Shown piece after piece: positions 29,931-37,628 of a DNA stretch of 64,000 bases. A program made the translations under genes and the position numbers. Origin of the DNA: CAVROT01 sp963722905 (GTDB lineage: Bacteria > Pseudomonadota > Alphaproteobacteria > Rhodobacterales > Rhodobacteraceae). Numbering within the stretch: the stretch's first letter is position 1; every line of letters starts with the position of its first letter. The notes under the pieces were generated by a model. It did not search any database, was not told the origin of the DNA, and saw only the letters and a list, made by a program, of their open reading frames with translations. Where the stretch lies: positions 1 to 64,000 of the forward strand of contig CAVROT010000012.1 in NCBI GenBank assembly GCA_963722905.1, in the 5' to 3' direction.

Positions 29931-29977
29931 ATCCTGTCGAAAATACTCCGCGGGGGTCCGGGGGCGCGAAGCCCCCG
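29931..29977. repeat. Candidate dispersed Rhodobacteraceae repeat with GGGGGC/GCCCCC hairpin
   Basis: The 47-base element begins ATCCTGTCGAAAATACTCCG, then a CGGGGGTCC linker and a perfect CGGGGGC / GCCCCCG hairpin with a GCGAA loop (29959-29977). I associate this TCGAAAATACTCC plus G-run hairpin with short repeats scattered between genes in Rhodobacteraceae genomes; that is from memory and only one copy is visible here. The rest of the gap (29749-30032) holds no recognisable gene. Confidence 0.5.
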
Positions 29978-30032
29978 TCCGCCGCCGGGGGCCGCGCGCC
30001 GGCGACCTCCGGCCTTTCCCGGGTCCGTCGTC

Positions 30033-30824
30033 TCAGCCCAGCCCGCCCGGATACCACTCGCCCATCTTCACTTCGGTCTCGGCATCCGTCTCGGCCAGCA
30101 GCGATGCGAAGGCTTGGGGGTCCTGCGTGCCGCCGTCGCGGCCGCGGTAGTGGTAGGGATAGACCACGGCGGGCGAGAACTCGGCCACCGCGTCGGCCGC
30201 CTGCTCGATCGCCATGGTGAAGGGCAGGTTCATGCACACGAAAGCGAGGTCGATCTCGGTCAGCGCGCGCATCTCCGGCACGCCCTCGGTATCGCCCGAG
30301 ATGTAGACGCGGAAGCCGTCGACGGTCAGCACGTAGCCGTTGTCGCGTCCCTCGGGGTGAAAGTTCTCGCGTCCTTCGGTGATGTTATATGCCGGGATCG
30401 CATCGATCTGGACGCCCATCGCGTCCGTGCTCTCGCCATTGGCGATCTTCTGCGACTTGGCCTGAAGCTCGGCCGGCATCATGTCGTAGACCGCGGGGTT
30501 GGCGACCATCTGCGTCTTGCCCACCGCTATCTCGGCCAGGATATCGGCATCGTAATGGTCGCCATGCTCGTGCGTGATCAGGATCAGGTCAGGCGCCGGA
30601 TAGTCGGCATAGTCCGCGGCGGCGCCCACCGGATCGGCGTAGATGACACCCGCCGGCGTCTCCATCACGAAGGAGGCGTGGCCCACCGGATGCACGACGA
30701 TCTCGCCCCCGTCCGTGGCGTAGGTGTCGCCTCCGTGGGCCGCGGCGCGGGCGGCGAACGGCATGACGGTGATCGACGCCGCCCCGGCGGCGGTCGCGGT
30801 CAGGAAGGTGCGTCGGGTGGTCAT
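30033..30824 (-). CDS. Tat-exported MBL-fold metallo-hydrolase (UlaG-like)
   Basis: A 263-residue protein. It begins with a twin-arginine signal TTRRTFLTATAAG, then a hydrophobic stretch ending PFAARAAA. The mature part is a beta-lactamase-fold metallo-hydrolase: HPVGHASFVME, DPVGAAADY, and ILITHEHGDHYDADI (metal-binding HxHxDH). A VYISGDTEG metal Asp follows, and PYHYRGRDGG near the end. Substrate unknown. It lies on the minus strand between choX and choW and probably breaks their operon. The start at 30824 sits at the Tat motif. Confidence 0.88.
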   Translation of the reverse strand: MTTRRTFLTATAAGAASITVMPFAARAAAHGGDTYATDGGEIVVHPVGHASFVMETPAGVIYADPVGAAADYADYPAPDLILITHEHGDHYDADILAEIAVGKTQMVANPAVYDMMPAELQAKSQKIANGESTDAMGVQIDAIPAYNITEGRENFHPEGRDNGYVLTVDGFRVYISGDTEGVPEMRALTEIDLAFVCMNLPFTMAIEQAADAVAEFSPAVVYPYHYRGRDGGTQDPQAFASLLAETDAETEVKMGEWYPGGLG

Positions 30825-30968
30825 GGCGTGCTCTCCTCGTTTGGGTCGCGCAAACGATAGAGCGTTGCGCGGGCGTGTCACCTCACGTCAGCGTCGTCCC
30901 GCCCGGGCCGGGCGCGCTTCCCATCCCGCGGCCGCGGGGCCAGAGTGGGCCCGAGGGGGAGACGCGTC

Positions 30969-31832
30969 ATGGAAGACGACGACGGGCCGGGCCGGATCAT
31001 GGACGCCCTCACGGGCACCAAGATCCCGGTGGGCGACACCGCGCGCGCGGCCTTCGACTGGCTCCAGACGAACGGAGCCGCCATCTTCGACACCTTCGCG
31101 ATCTGGACGGAGGCACTGATCGAGGCGATGCTCTGGGTGTTCCAGACACCGCCGCCGCTGGTCGTCGTGGCCGTGCTGGTCGCGCTGACCTGGGCGCTGC
31201 AGCGGCGCTGGCAGACCTGCCTGCTGGTGGCGCTCGGGTTCCTCTTCATCATCAACCAGGGCTACTTCGAGGAGACGACAGAATCGCTGACCCTGGTGCT
31301 GTCGGCCTGCGTCGTCTGCATGGGGGTGGGCGTCCCCATAGGCATCGCGGTCGCGCACCGGCCGCGGCTCTACGCGTGGATGCGCCCGGTTCTGGACCTG
31401 ATGCAGACCCTCCCGACCTTCGTCTATCTCATCCCGGCCATCATCTTTTTCGGCATCGGCATGGTACCGGGCCTCATCGCCACCGTGATCTTCGTGCTGC
31501 CGGCCCCGATCCGGCTGACGCAGCTTGGCATCTCCTCCACCCCGCGCCCGCTGGTCGAGGCGGCGCAGGCCTTCGGCGCCACGCCGCGCCAGCTGCTCTG
31601 GAAGGTCGAGCTTCCGTCCGCCCTGCCCCAGATCATGGCCGGGCTGAACCAGACGATCATGCTGTCGCTGTCGATGGTGGTGATCGCGGCGCTGGTGGGC
31701 GCGGACGGGCTGGGCGTGCCGGTGGTGCGGGCGCTGAACTCGGTCAACACCGCTCTGGGGTTCGAGAGCGGGATCATCATCGTCGTCGTCGCCATCATGC
31801 TCGACCGGGCGCTGCGCGCGCCACAGCGGTGA
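30969..31832 (+). CDS. choW: Choline ABC transporter permease
   Basis: A 287-residue permease with about six membrane segments. The ABC permease EAA-like loop is EAAQAFGATPRQLLWKVELP. The segment LMQTLPTFVYLIPAIIFFG is typical of glycine betaine/choline (ProW) permeases. GGGGGAG eight bases upstream supports the ATG at 30969. The frame continues upstream but is not needed. It is followed immediately by a GFA gene and choV. Confidence 0.94.
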   Translation: MEDDDGPGRIMDALTGTKIPVGDTARAAFDWLQTNGAAIFDTFAIWTEALIEAMLWVFQTPPPLVVVAVLVALTWALQRRWQTCLLVALGFLFIINQGYFEETTESLTLVLSACVVCMGVGVPIGIAVAHRPRLYAWMRPVLDLMQTLPTFVYLIPAIIFFGIGMVPGLIATVIFVLPAPIRLTQLGISSTPRPLVEAAQAFGATPRQLLWKVELPSALPQIMAGLNQTIMLSLSMVVIAALVGADGLGVPVVRALNSVNTALGFESGIIIVVVAIMLDRALRAPQR

Positions 31833-31843
31833 AGGGACACTTC

Positions 31844-32263
31844 ATGACCGACGACGCCCAACTCGACGCCGCCTGCCATTGCGGAGCCGTCCACCTGCGG
31901 GTGACGCTGCAGGGGGGCCTCGCCTCCGCCCGACGCTGCGACTGCTCGTTCTGCACCATGCGGGGCGCGGTGGCCGTGACGGCGTGCGTCGGCGACCTGG
32001 AGGTCACGCAGGGCAAGGACGCGCTGACGCTCTACACGTTCAACACCGGCACCGCGAAACACTGGTTCTGCTCGGTCTGCGGGATCTACACCCATCACCG
32101 GCGCCGGTCGAACCCCGACGAATACGGCGTGAACCTCGCCTGCATCGCGGGCCATTCTCCCTTCGACCTGACCCGGATCGAGGTGAACGACGGGCGTGCC
32201 CACCCGTCCGACAGCGGCACCAGCCGGGTGGCGGGCGTCCTCACCTACGACCCCGCGCCGTGA
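31844..32263 (+). CDS. GFA-family (formaldehyde-activating-like) zinc protein
   Basis: A 139-residue protein of the GFA family. Zinc-binding cysteines are visible: ACHCGAVHL, RRCDCSFC, and CSVCGIYTHH. Families of this fold are related to glutathione-dependent formaldehyde-activating enzyme, and most members have unknown substrates. It starts 11 bases after choW and ends 17 bases before choV, so it is cotranscribed with choline uptake. Possible role: handling formaldehyde or dimethylglycine-derived one-carbon units; this is inference. Confidence 0.88.
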   Translation: MTDDAQLDAACHCGAVHLRVTLQGGLASARRCDCSFCTMRGAVAVTACVGDLEVTQGKDALTLYTFNTGTAKHWFCSVCGIYTHHRRRSNPDEYGVNLACIAGHSPFDLTRIEVNDGRAHPSDSGTSRVAGVLTYDPAP

Positions 32264-32279
32264 CGGCCGGACGCGCGCC

Positions 32280-33305
32280 GTGACCGCCGCCGTCACCTTC
32301 GACAACGTCTCCATCGTCTTCGGGCAGCGTCCGGACCGCGCGCTGCCCTTGATGGACGCGGGCCAGGACCGGGCCGAGATCGAGCAGGAGACCGGTCAAG
32401 TCCTCGGCGTGCACGACTGCTCGCTCGAGGTGCCGGCTGGCGAGATACTGGTGCTGATGGGACTGTCGGGATCGGGCAAGTCGACCCTCTTGCGGGCGGT
32501 GAACGGGCTGAACCCGGTGGCGCGGGGCCGCGTCCTCATCGACGACGGCAGCTGGAACTGCGACGTCACCCACGCCTCGGCGCCCGATCTGCGGCGGGTA
32601 CGGCGCGAATCCGTGTCGATGGTGTTCCAGCAGTTCGGCCTGCTGCCCTGGCGCACGGTGGCGCAGAACGTCGGGCTGGGGCTGGAGCTGGGCGGGATGG
32701 GCCGCACGGCGCGCGACGCGAAGGTGGCGCAGCAACTCGACCTCGTCGGGCTGTCGGACTGGGCCGACCGCCGCGTCGGCGACCTGTCTGGCGGGATGCA
32801 GCAGCGCGTCGGGCTGGCCCGCGCCTTCGCCACGGATGCTCCGATCCTGCTGATGGACGAACCGTTCTCGGCGCTGGATCCGCTGATCCGCACCCGCCTC
32901 CAGGATGAGCTGATCGACCTGCAGCAGCGCCTGGACCGGACCATCGTTTTCGTCTCCCACGATCTGGACGAGGCGTTCAAGCTGGGCGACCGCATCGCCA
33001 TCATGGAGGGCGGGCGCATCGTCCAGCACGGTACGCCCCGCAGTATATTCCAAGCCCCCAAGACGGATTACGTGGCGGAGTTCGTGGCGCACATGAACCC
33101 GCTGGGCGTGCTGACCGCCGCCGACGTCATGGACCGGTCGCAGGCGCCCTGCCCGCGCAGCGTCGAGGCCCGGACGCCGGTGAACGAAATCATGGGGCTG
33201 CTGGCCGCAGACGACTCCCCTCTTGCCGTGCACGAGGACGGAACGCGTCTGGGCCGGGTAACACGCGCCTCGCTTCTGGGCGCCCTGGCCGGCGGCACCG
33301 GCTGA
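32280..33305 (+). CDS. choV: Choline ABC transporter ATPase
   Basis: A 341-residue ATPase of the ProV/ChoV type. Walker A is GLSGSGKST, signature is LSGGMQQRVGLARA, Walker B is ILLMDEPFSALDP, and FVSHDLDEAFKLGDR follows. The extra N-terminal part (VFGQRPDRALPLMDAGQDRAEI) and a short C-terminal domain of about 65 residues are typical of this group. The start is GTG at 32280. It energises ChoXW for choline uptake. Confidence 0.95.
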   Translation: MTAAVTFDNVSIVFGQRPDRALPLMDAGQDRAEIEQETGQVLGVHDCSLEVPAGEILVLMGLSGSGKSTLLRAVNGLNPVARGRVLIDDGSWNCDVTHASAPDLRRVRRESVSMVFQQFGLLPWRTVAQNVGLGLELGGMGRTARDAKVAQQLDLVGLSDWADRRVGDLSGGMQQRVGLARAFATDAPILLMDEPFSALDPLIRTRLQDELIDLQQRLDRTIVFVSHDLDEAFKLGDRIAIMEGGRIVQHGTPRSIFQAPKTDYVAEFVAHMNPLGVLTAADVMDRSQAPCPRSVEARTPVNEIMGLLAADDSPLAVHEDGTRLGRVTRASLLGALAGGTG

Positions 33306-33451
33306 GGCCAGCGCGTCCGGCCAGGCTGGCGGGCACTCGTTCGGCAGCGGCGGGAACTTCCGGGCTGCCGGCGTCATCCTCGGTATGGACCCCCAGGGGC
33401 GCGGCGTGCCGCCCCCGGATAACATCCGCACGGGACAAGGAAAGGCACAGC

Positions 33452-34036
33452 ATGGCCGGTGAAGACACTGCGGTCGAGGACATCATCGACACGATCGCGA
33501 CCCATGCGCAGGATCGCGACCGCATCACGCTGGGCGACCTCATGAACATGCTGGATCGCCGCGGCGCGGCACCTTTCCTCGTCGTGCTCCCCCTGATCGA
33601 GCTGACGCCGCTGGGCGCGATTCCCGGAGTGCCCAGCGCGTTGGCTTTGGTCATCGCCGTCTTCGCCGTCCAGCTGGCCATCGGGCGCGAGGATCTCTGG
33701 TTGCCGGGCATCCTGGCGCGCCGCGGGGTGTCGTCCGAACGGTTGTCCGACGCGCTGGACAAGGTCCGCCCGGTCGCGGCGTGGATGGACCGCCACTTCG
33801 GCCGGCGCCTGTCGGCGCTGACCGGGCCGCACGCGGCGCAGGCGGCCGGGATCGTCATCCTGGCGCTCTGCCTTCTCGTGCCACCGTCCGAGCTGATACC
33901 ATGGGCCAGCAGCGCGCCCATGCTGGCCATCGCCGCGTTGGGCATCGCGCTGCTCTTCCGCGACGGCCTGATGATGGGGACGGGCTTCGCGGCAGCCGCC
34001 GCCGGTGCCGGCGCGGCGCTGTGGTGGCTGCTCTGA
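33452..34036 (+). CDS. exoD: ExoD-family membrane protein
   Basis: A 194-residue protein matching the ExoD family (PF06055): ITLGDLMNMLDRRGAAPFLV, LIELTPLGAIPGVP, and IGREDLWLPGILARR. Three to four hydrophobic segments follow. ExoD is associated with exopolysaccharide production and alkaline tolerance in rhizobia; its biochemical role is unclear. AAGGAAAGG lies about ten bases upstream of the ATG. It is in the same direction as nuoA but is 186 bases away and probably separate. Confidence 0.87.
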   Translation: MAGEDTAVEDIIDTIATHAQDRDRITLGDLMNMLDRRGAAPFLVVLPLIELTPLGAIPGVPSALALVIAVFAVQLAIGREDLWLPGILARRGVSSERLSDALDKVRPVAAWMDRHFGRRLSALTGPHAAQAAGIVILALCLLVPPSELIPWASSAPMLAIAALGIALLFRDGLMMGTGFAAAAAGAGAALWWLL

Positions 34037-34145
34037 CGGGTGATCGGAGCATGGATCGGCCAGTCTTCTGATCCGTCGATGGCTGCGCGGGACCGAGACG
34101 GCCGCGGTCCCCCTCACTGCGCCCCTCCATCGCTGGCCGCGTCGG

Positions 34146-34174
34146 TTGACCGCGGGTGGGACGGGGCATAGATC
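34146..34174 (+). promoter_or_regulatory. Possible sigma-70-like promoter of nuo
   Basis: TTGACC at 34146-34151 and TAGATC at 34169-34174 lie 17 bases apart, ending 48 bases before the nuoA ATG. The -10 element is a poor match, and this gene-rich GC setting gives many such pairs, so the call is tentative. Confidence 0.3.
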
Positions 34175-34222
34175 GGAGTGGCAGCTCCGCCGAGGAGCCG
34201 CAGTGATCCGGGGAGGCACACC

Positions 34223-34588
34223 ATGGGCGAACTGGCCAGCGACTACCTGCCGGTGCTCGTTTTCCTCGGGCTTGCCATCGGACTGGGCCTGGTGCTGATC
34301 CTCGCCGCCGTCGTGATCGCCGTGCGCAATCCCGACCCCGAAAAGGTCAGCGCCTACGAATGCGGCTTCAACGCCTTCGACGACGCCCGGATGAAGTTCG
34401 ACGTGCGGTTCTACCTCGTGTCGATTCTCTTCATCATCTTCGACCTCGAGATCGCGTTCCTCTTCCCTTGGGCCGTCGCATTCAAGGATCTGGGCGACGT
34501 CGGGTTCTGGTCGATGATGGTGTTTTTGGGAGTTCTGACGATCGGCTTCGCCTACGAGTGGAAGAAGGGCGCGCTGGAGTGGGAATAG
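34223..34588 (+). CDS. nuoA: NADH dehydrogenase I subunit A
   Basis: A 121-residue membrane subunit with three helices. The conserved loop KVSAYECGFNAFDDARMKFD is the NuoA/ND3 loop that lines the quinone site. A final VGFWSMMVFLGVLTIGFAYE helix and basic WKKGALEW end follow. GGGGAGG lies about six bases upstream of the ATG at 34223. It is the first gene of the nuo series. Downstream, nuoB is 1.7 kb away, because two minus-strand genes intervene. Confidence 0.96.
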   Translation: MGELASDYLPVLVFLGLAIGLGLVLILAAVVIAVRNPDPEKVSAYECGFNAFDDARMKFDVRFYLVSILFIIFDLEIAFLFPWAVAFKDLGDVGFWSMMVFLGVLTIGFAYEWKKGALEWE

Positions 34589-34646
34589 TGCGGACGACCC
34601 GCCATCTTCGGATCGCCCAGTGGCGCCTCGGATCGAAGGTCGATGC

Positions 34647-35303
34647 CTAGCCGCGGCGGCGCAGCCGGCGAAGGGCGACCATGCCGCCGAGGCTCGCGAA
34701 GAGCAGCGGAAGAGAGGCGGGAAGCGGGACCGGCGACGGGTCGATGACGACATCGCGCCCGGAAAAGCTGAGATCGTCCAGGGCGTAGTCGTTGTTGAAG
34801 TACGGCCCCGAGCCCTGAAGCACCGACACCGTGGCGGTCGTCGCGCTGCCGGAGTTCCAGCTGAACGCGAACCGCTCCCAGATGCCCGTATCGGCAGGAC
34901 CGTCGATGATCCCCAGGTTGGCATCGTTGATTTGCGCGGTCAGCTCGCTGGAACTGGGAAAGATCGCCGACATCCAGCCGGTGAAATCGTACGCCGTATC
35001 CTCGAGGACGGTCACGGTCTGCGACCATATGGTCGTGCCGGCGGTGCTGGATCCGTTCATCATCATCATGTTTCCGCTGCCGGTGGTATGGTCCCCGAAG
35101 CTCGCGAACGAGCTGAACCAGGCCTTGGGATCGGTGGCGACGTGGTAGACGCTGGCGATGCCTCCGTTGGTCGGGCTGTAGGCGAGATCGGACGAGAAGC
35201 CGCTATTGCCGTCTTCGAAGTCTCCGTTGACCAACAGAGAGGCGGCGTCGGCCGTCAAAGCAGCCGTCGACAGGACGGCGGCAAGCGTCAGGGCGTGTCT
35301 CAT
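34647..35303 (-). CDS. VPLPA-CTERM sorting-domain surface protein
   Basis: A 218-residue exported protein. Signal peptide (HALTLAAVLSTAALTADAAS), then a beta-rich middle with LLVNGDFEDGNSGF, a carbohydrate-binding-like lead often seen in PEP-CTERM-type proteins. The C terminus has the sorting pattern SPVPLPASLPLLFASLGG, a hydrophobic helix and a basic end (RRLRRRG). This is the VPLPA form of PEP-CTERM found in Rhodobacteraceae, processed by an exosortase-type enzyme. The exosortase is not in the window. The start at 35303 begins the signal peptide. It lies on the opposite strand to nuo, between nuoA and nuoB. Confidence 0.87.
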   Translation of the reverse strand: MRHALTLAAVLSTAALTADAASLLVNGDFEDGNSGFSSDLAYSPTNGGIASVYHVATDPKAWFSSFASFGDHTTGSGNMMMMNGSSTAGTTIWSQTVTVLEDTAYDFTGWMSAIFPSSSELTAQINDANLGIIDGPADTGIWERFAFSWNSGSATTATVSVLQGSGPYFNNDYALDDLSFSGRDVVIDPSPVPLPASLPLLFASLGGMVALRRLRRRG

Positions 35304-35474
35304 GCAATTCCTCGTTATCTGAATGACGTAACGGGGCCGGGTTACGCTGCGTCGCGACGTTGCGGCAATGGATTGTTTGGCGCCTTCCACGGCGCAAGCG
35401 GCCAGACATGTCTCAACCGCGAGAATGAAACATAAAGCGATGGCATTTCTTTCCATTCGCAAGTCGGCGCGCGA

Positions 35475-36119
35475 TCATACCAAGGACCCCCGCCACACCG
35501 TGAGGTTGTCCAGTGGCAACGGGTCCTCCTCATAGGATGCGATGATTCGGTCGATCGCCCTGCGCGTCACGTGGCGGTGGTCGGGCGACAGGCCCAGTGT
35601 CGCCACCATTTTCCAGTGCCCGTACATCAGCGCGACGAAGAGATACGAGATCTCGGCGCAGCTTTGCAGCGGTATGCGCGGATGCGACAAACGCAGCTCG
35701 TGCGTCAGCGCGTGGCCCAGAAGGGTGTACTGGTCGCGCAGGTTGCGGCGGATCGCCGGAGAGCGGGTGGCGAGGCTGAAGAGGGCGTCGTAGACCTGAT
35801 CGTCCTTGGGCTTGGCCGTCCCTTCGAGCAGGTCGAAGTAAAAGTCGCAGAAAGTTCGCAGCCGGTCACCATCCGCGCGGCCTGCGATCCCGGCGATCAG
35901 TATGTCGCGGTAGGTCCCGGCCAGCATGTCGCAGAGCGCCACCATCAGATCGTTGGGATCGGCAAAATGATAGCGTACCACCTGGCGCGTCACGCCCGCC
36001 TCCTGTGCGATGCGGTCATAGGAAAGATGCGGAAGGCCCTCGGCACGCAATACCGCAATGGCGCTGAGCACGATCTGGGATTTTCGGGGCAGTGGCCGGG
36101 ACGAAGGCGAGGTCGACAT
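35475..36119 (-). CDS. TetR-family regulator
   Basis: A 214-residue regulator. The N-terminal helix-turn-helix is LSYDRIAQEAGVTRQVVRYHF; the C-terminal part is all-helical and has an aromatic, Cys-containing pocket (DFYFDLLEGTAK). GGGGGAT lies three to four bases before the ATG at 36119. Ligand and targets are unknown. It lies 171 bases upstream of the VPLPA-CTERM gene, on the same strand, and may control it, or the nuoB promoter across the divergent region. Confidence 0.86.
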   Translation of the reverse strand: MSTSPSSRPLPRKSQIVLSAIAVLRAEGLPHLSYDRIAQEAGVTRQVVRYHFADPNDLMVALCDMLAGTYRDILIAGIAGRADGDRLRTFCDFYFDLLEGTAKPKDDQVYDALFSLATRSPAIRRNLRDQYTLLGHALTHELRLSHPRIPLQSCAEISYLFVALMYGHWKMVATLGLSPDHRHVTRRAIDRIIASYEEDPLPLDNLTVWRGSLV

Positions 36120-36264
36120 GGCATCCCCCAGAGTACCGGACCAGCAGACACAAGTTTGGAACTTGATCGAGTTCCGCGACGGGGGCGTGGGACAGGGCGC
36201 CGCGTTGACCATCCGCGTCGCCGGGCCTATCTGCGGAAGGCGGCTAAAGATCGGGGGACCATCC

Positions 36265-36807
36265 ATGTCGGCAATCACGACGGCGATGCCGGGCGGGGCG
36301 AAAGGCGTCGACCGGGACCATGCTGTGCAGGGCCTCAACAAGGCGCTGACCGACAAGGGGTTCATCGTCACCTCGACCGAGGATATCATCAACTGGGCGC
36401 GCACCGGGTCGCTGCACTGGATGACATTCGGCCTGGCCTGCTGCGCGGTCGAGATGATGCACACCTCGATGCCGCGCTACGACGCCGAACGCTTCGGCAT
36501 CGCACCGCGCGCCAGCCCGCGCCAGTCCGACCTGATGATCGTCGCGGGCACGCTGACCAACAAGATGGCGCCGGCGCTGCGCAAGGTCTACGACCAGATG
36601 CCCGAGCCGCGCTACGTCCTCAGCATGGGGTCGTGCGCCAATGGCGGCGGCTACTATCACTACAGCTATTCCGTGGTACGCGGCTGCGACCGGATCGTGC
36701 CCGTCGACATCTACGTACCCGGATGCCCGCCGACGGCCGAGGCGCTGCTTTACGGGCTGCTGCAACTGCAGCGCAAGATACGCCGCACCGGCACCATCGA
36801 ACGCTGA
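36265..36807 (+). CDS. nuoB: NADH dehydrogenase I subunit B
   Basis: A 180-residue Fe-S subunit that binds cluster N2. The cysteine ligands are C59 and C60 in FGLACCAVEMM, C124 in GSCANGGGYYH and C154 in VPGCPPTAEA. GGGGGA precedes the ATG at 36265 by six bases. Its promoter would lie in the short space after the TetR gene, which runs away from it. It is separated from nuoA by the inserted minus-strand genes. Confidence 0.96.
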   Translation: MSAITTAMPGGAKGVDRDHAVQGLNKALTDKGFIVTSTEDIINWARTGSLHWMTFGLACCAVEMMHTSMPRYDAERFGIAPRASPRQSDLMIVAGTLTNKMAPALRKVYDQMPEPRYVLSMGSCANGGGYYHYSYSVVRGCDRIVPVDIYVPGCPPTAEALLYGLLQLQRKIRRTGTIER

Positions 36808-36855
36808 AGGTTACGCGCGGCAGGGCTTTGGTCACGCGTCTGGAAAGGGATACCG

Positions 36856-37485
36856 ATGAGCGACACACGGCTGGCCGAACGCACCGGCGCCCTGACCGAG
36901 CTTGGCGCCCATATTGCGGCGCGCCGTCCGGACTGCGTGCTGGGGCACGAGGTGTCGCATGGCGACCTCTGCATGCAGATCGCGCCCTCGTCCCTGGTGT
37001 CCCTCGTGGAGTTCCTGCGCGCGGACCGCGAATGCCGCTTCACCTCGCTGGTCGATATCACGGCGGTCGACTATCCGTCGCGGGAGGCGCGGTTCGAGGT
37101 CGTCTACCACTTTCTCAGCATGCACCGGAACCAGCGCATCCGCCTCAAGCTGTCGGCGCGCGAAGAGGACATGGTGCCGTCGCTCACCTCGGTGCACCCC
37201 TCGGCCAACTGGTTCGAGCGCGAGATATTCGACCTCTTCGGCCTGCTCTTCTCCGGCCATCCCGACCTGCGCCGGATCCTGACCGACTACGGGTTCCGCG
37301 GCCATCCGCTGCGCAAGGACTTCCCCACCACGGGCTATACCGAGGTGCGCTACGACGAGGAGGCCAAGCGCGTGGTGTACGAACCCGTCAGCCTGGTGCA
37401 GGAGTACCGCCAGTTCGACTTCATGTCGCCCTGGGAGGGCGCGGACTATATCCTGCCCGGCGACGAGAAGAGGGACGGCGCGTGA
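36856..37485 (+). CDS. nuoC: NADH dehydrogenase I subunit C
   Basis: A 209-residue NuoC (30-kDa subunit). The conserved part is HPSANWFEREIFDLFGLLFSGHPDLRRILTDYGF, followed by HPLRKDFPTTGYTEVRYDEE. It sits in the peripheral arm, bridging NuoB and NuoD. The stop overlaps the start of the small gene (TGATG). A 48-base gap separates it from nuoB, with GGAAAGG before its ATG. Confidence 0.95.
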   Translation: MSDTRLAERTGALTELGAHIAARRPDCVLGHEVSHGDLCMQIAPSSLVSLVEFLRADRECRFTSLVDITAVDYPSREARFEVVYHFLSMHRNQRIRLKLSAREEDMVPSLTSVHPSANWFEREIFDLFGLLFSGHPDLRRILTDYGFRGHPLRKDFPTTGYTEVRYDEEAKRVVYEPVSLVQEYRQFDFMSPWEGADYILPGDEKRDGA

Positions 37486-37628
37486 TGTCGACAGGTGCCG
37501 TGTCGGTCGCGGGCTTCTTCATCGCGGGATTTGGCGTCGTTCAGGTTCTCGCTTACGCCTTGGGATTTCGTATTCACCGTTCGCCGATCGCGGCGAAAGC
37601 ACTTCGGGAGCTCAATCATGGACGGTGA
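37485..37628 (+). CDS. 47-residue membrane peptide between nuoC and nuoD
   Basis: A short frame begins at the ATG overlapping the nuoC stop (TGATG) and ends 11 bases inside nuoD. It encodes STGAVSVAGFFIAGFGVV, one hydrophobic helix (about residues 5-27), and a basic C-terminal tail (FRIHRSPIAAKALRELNHGR). GAGGGA stands about seven bases upstream. Overlap at both ends argues for cotranslation with nuoC and nuoD. No family recognised. It could be an accessory single-span subunit of complex I or a small regulator. Confidence 0.62.
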   Translation: MSTGAVSVAGFFIAGFGVVQVLAYALGFRIHRSPIAAKALRELNHGR

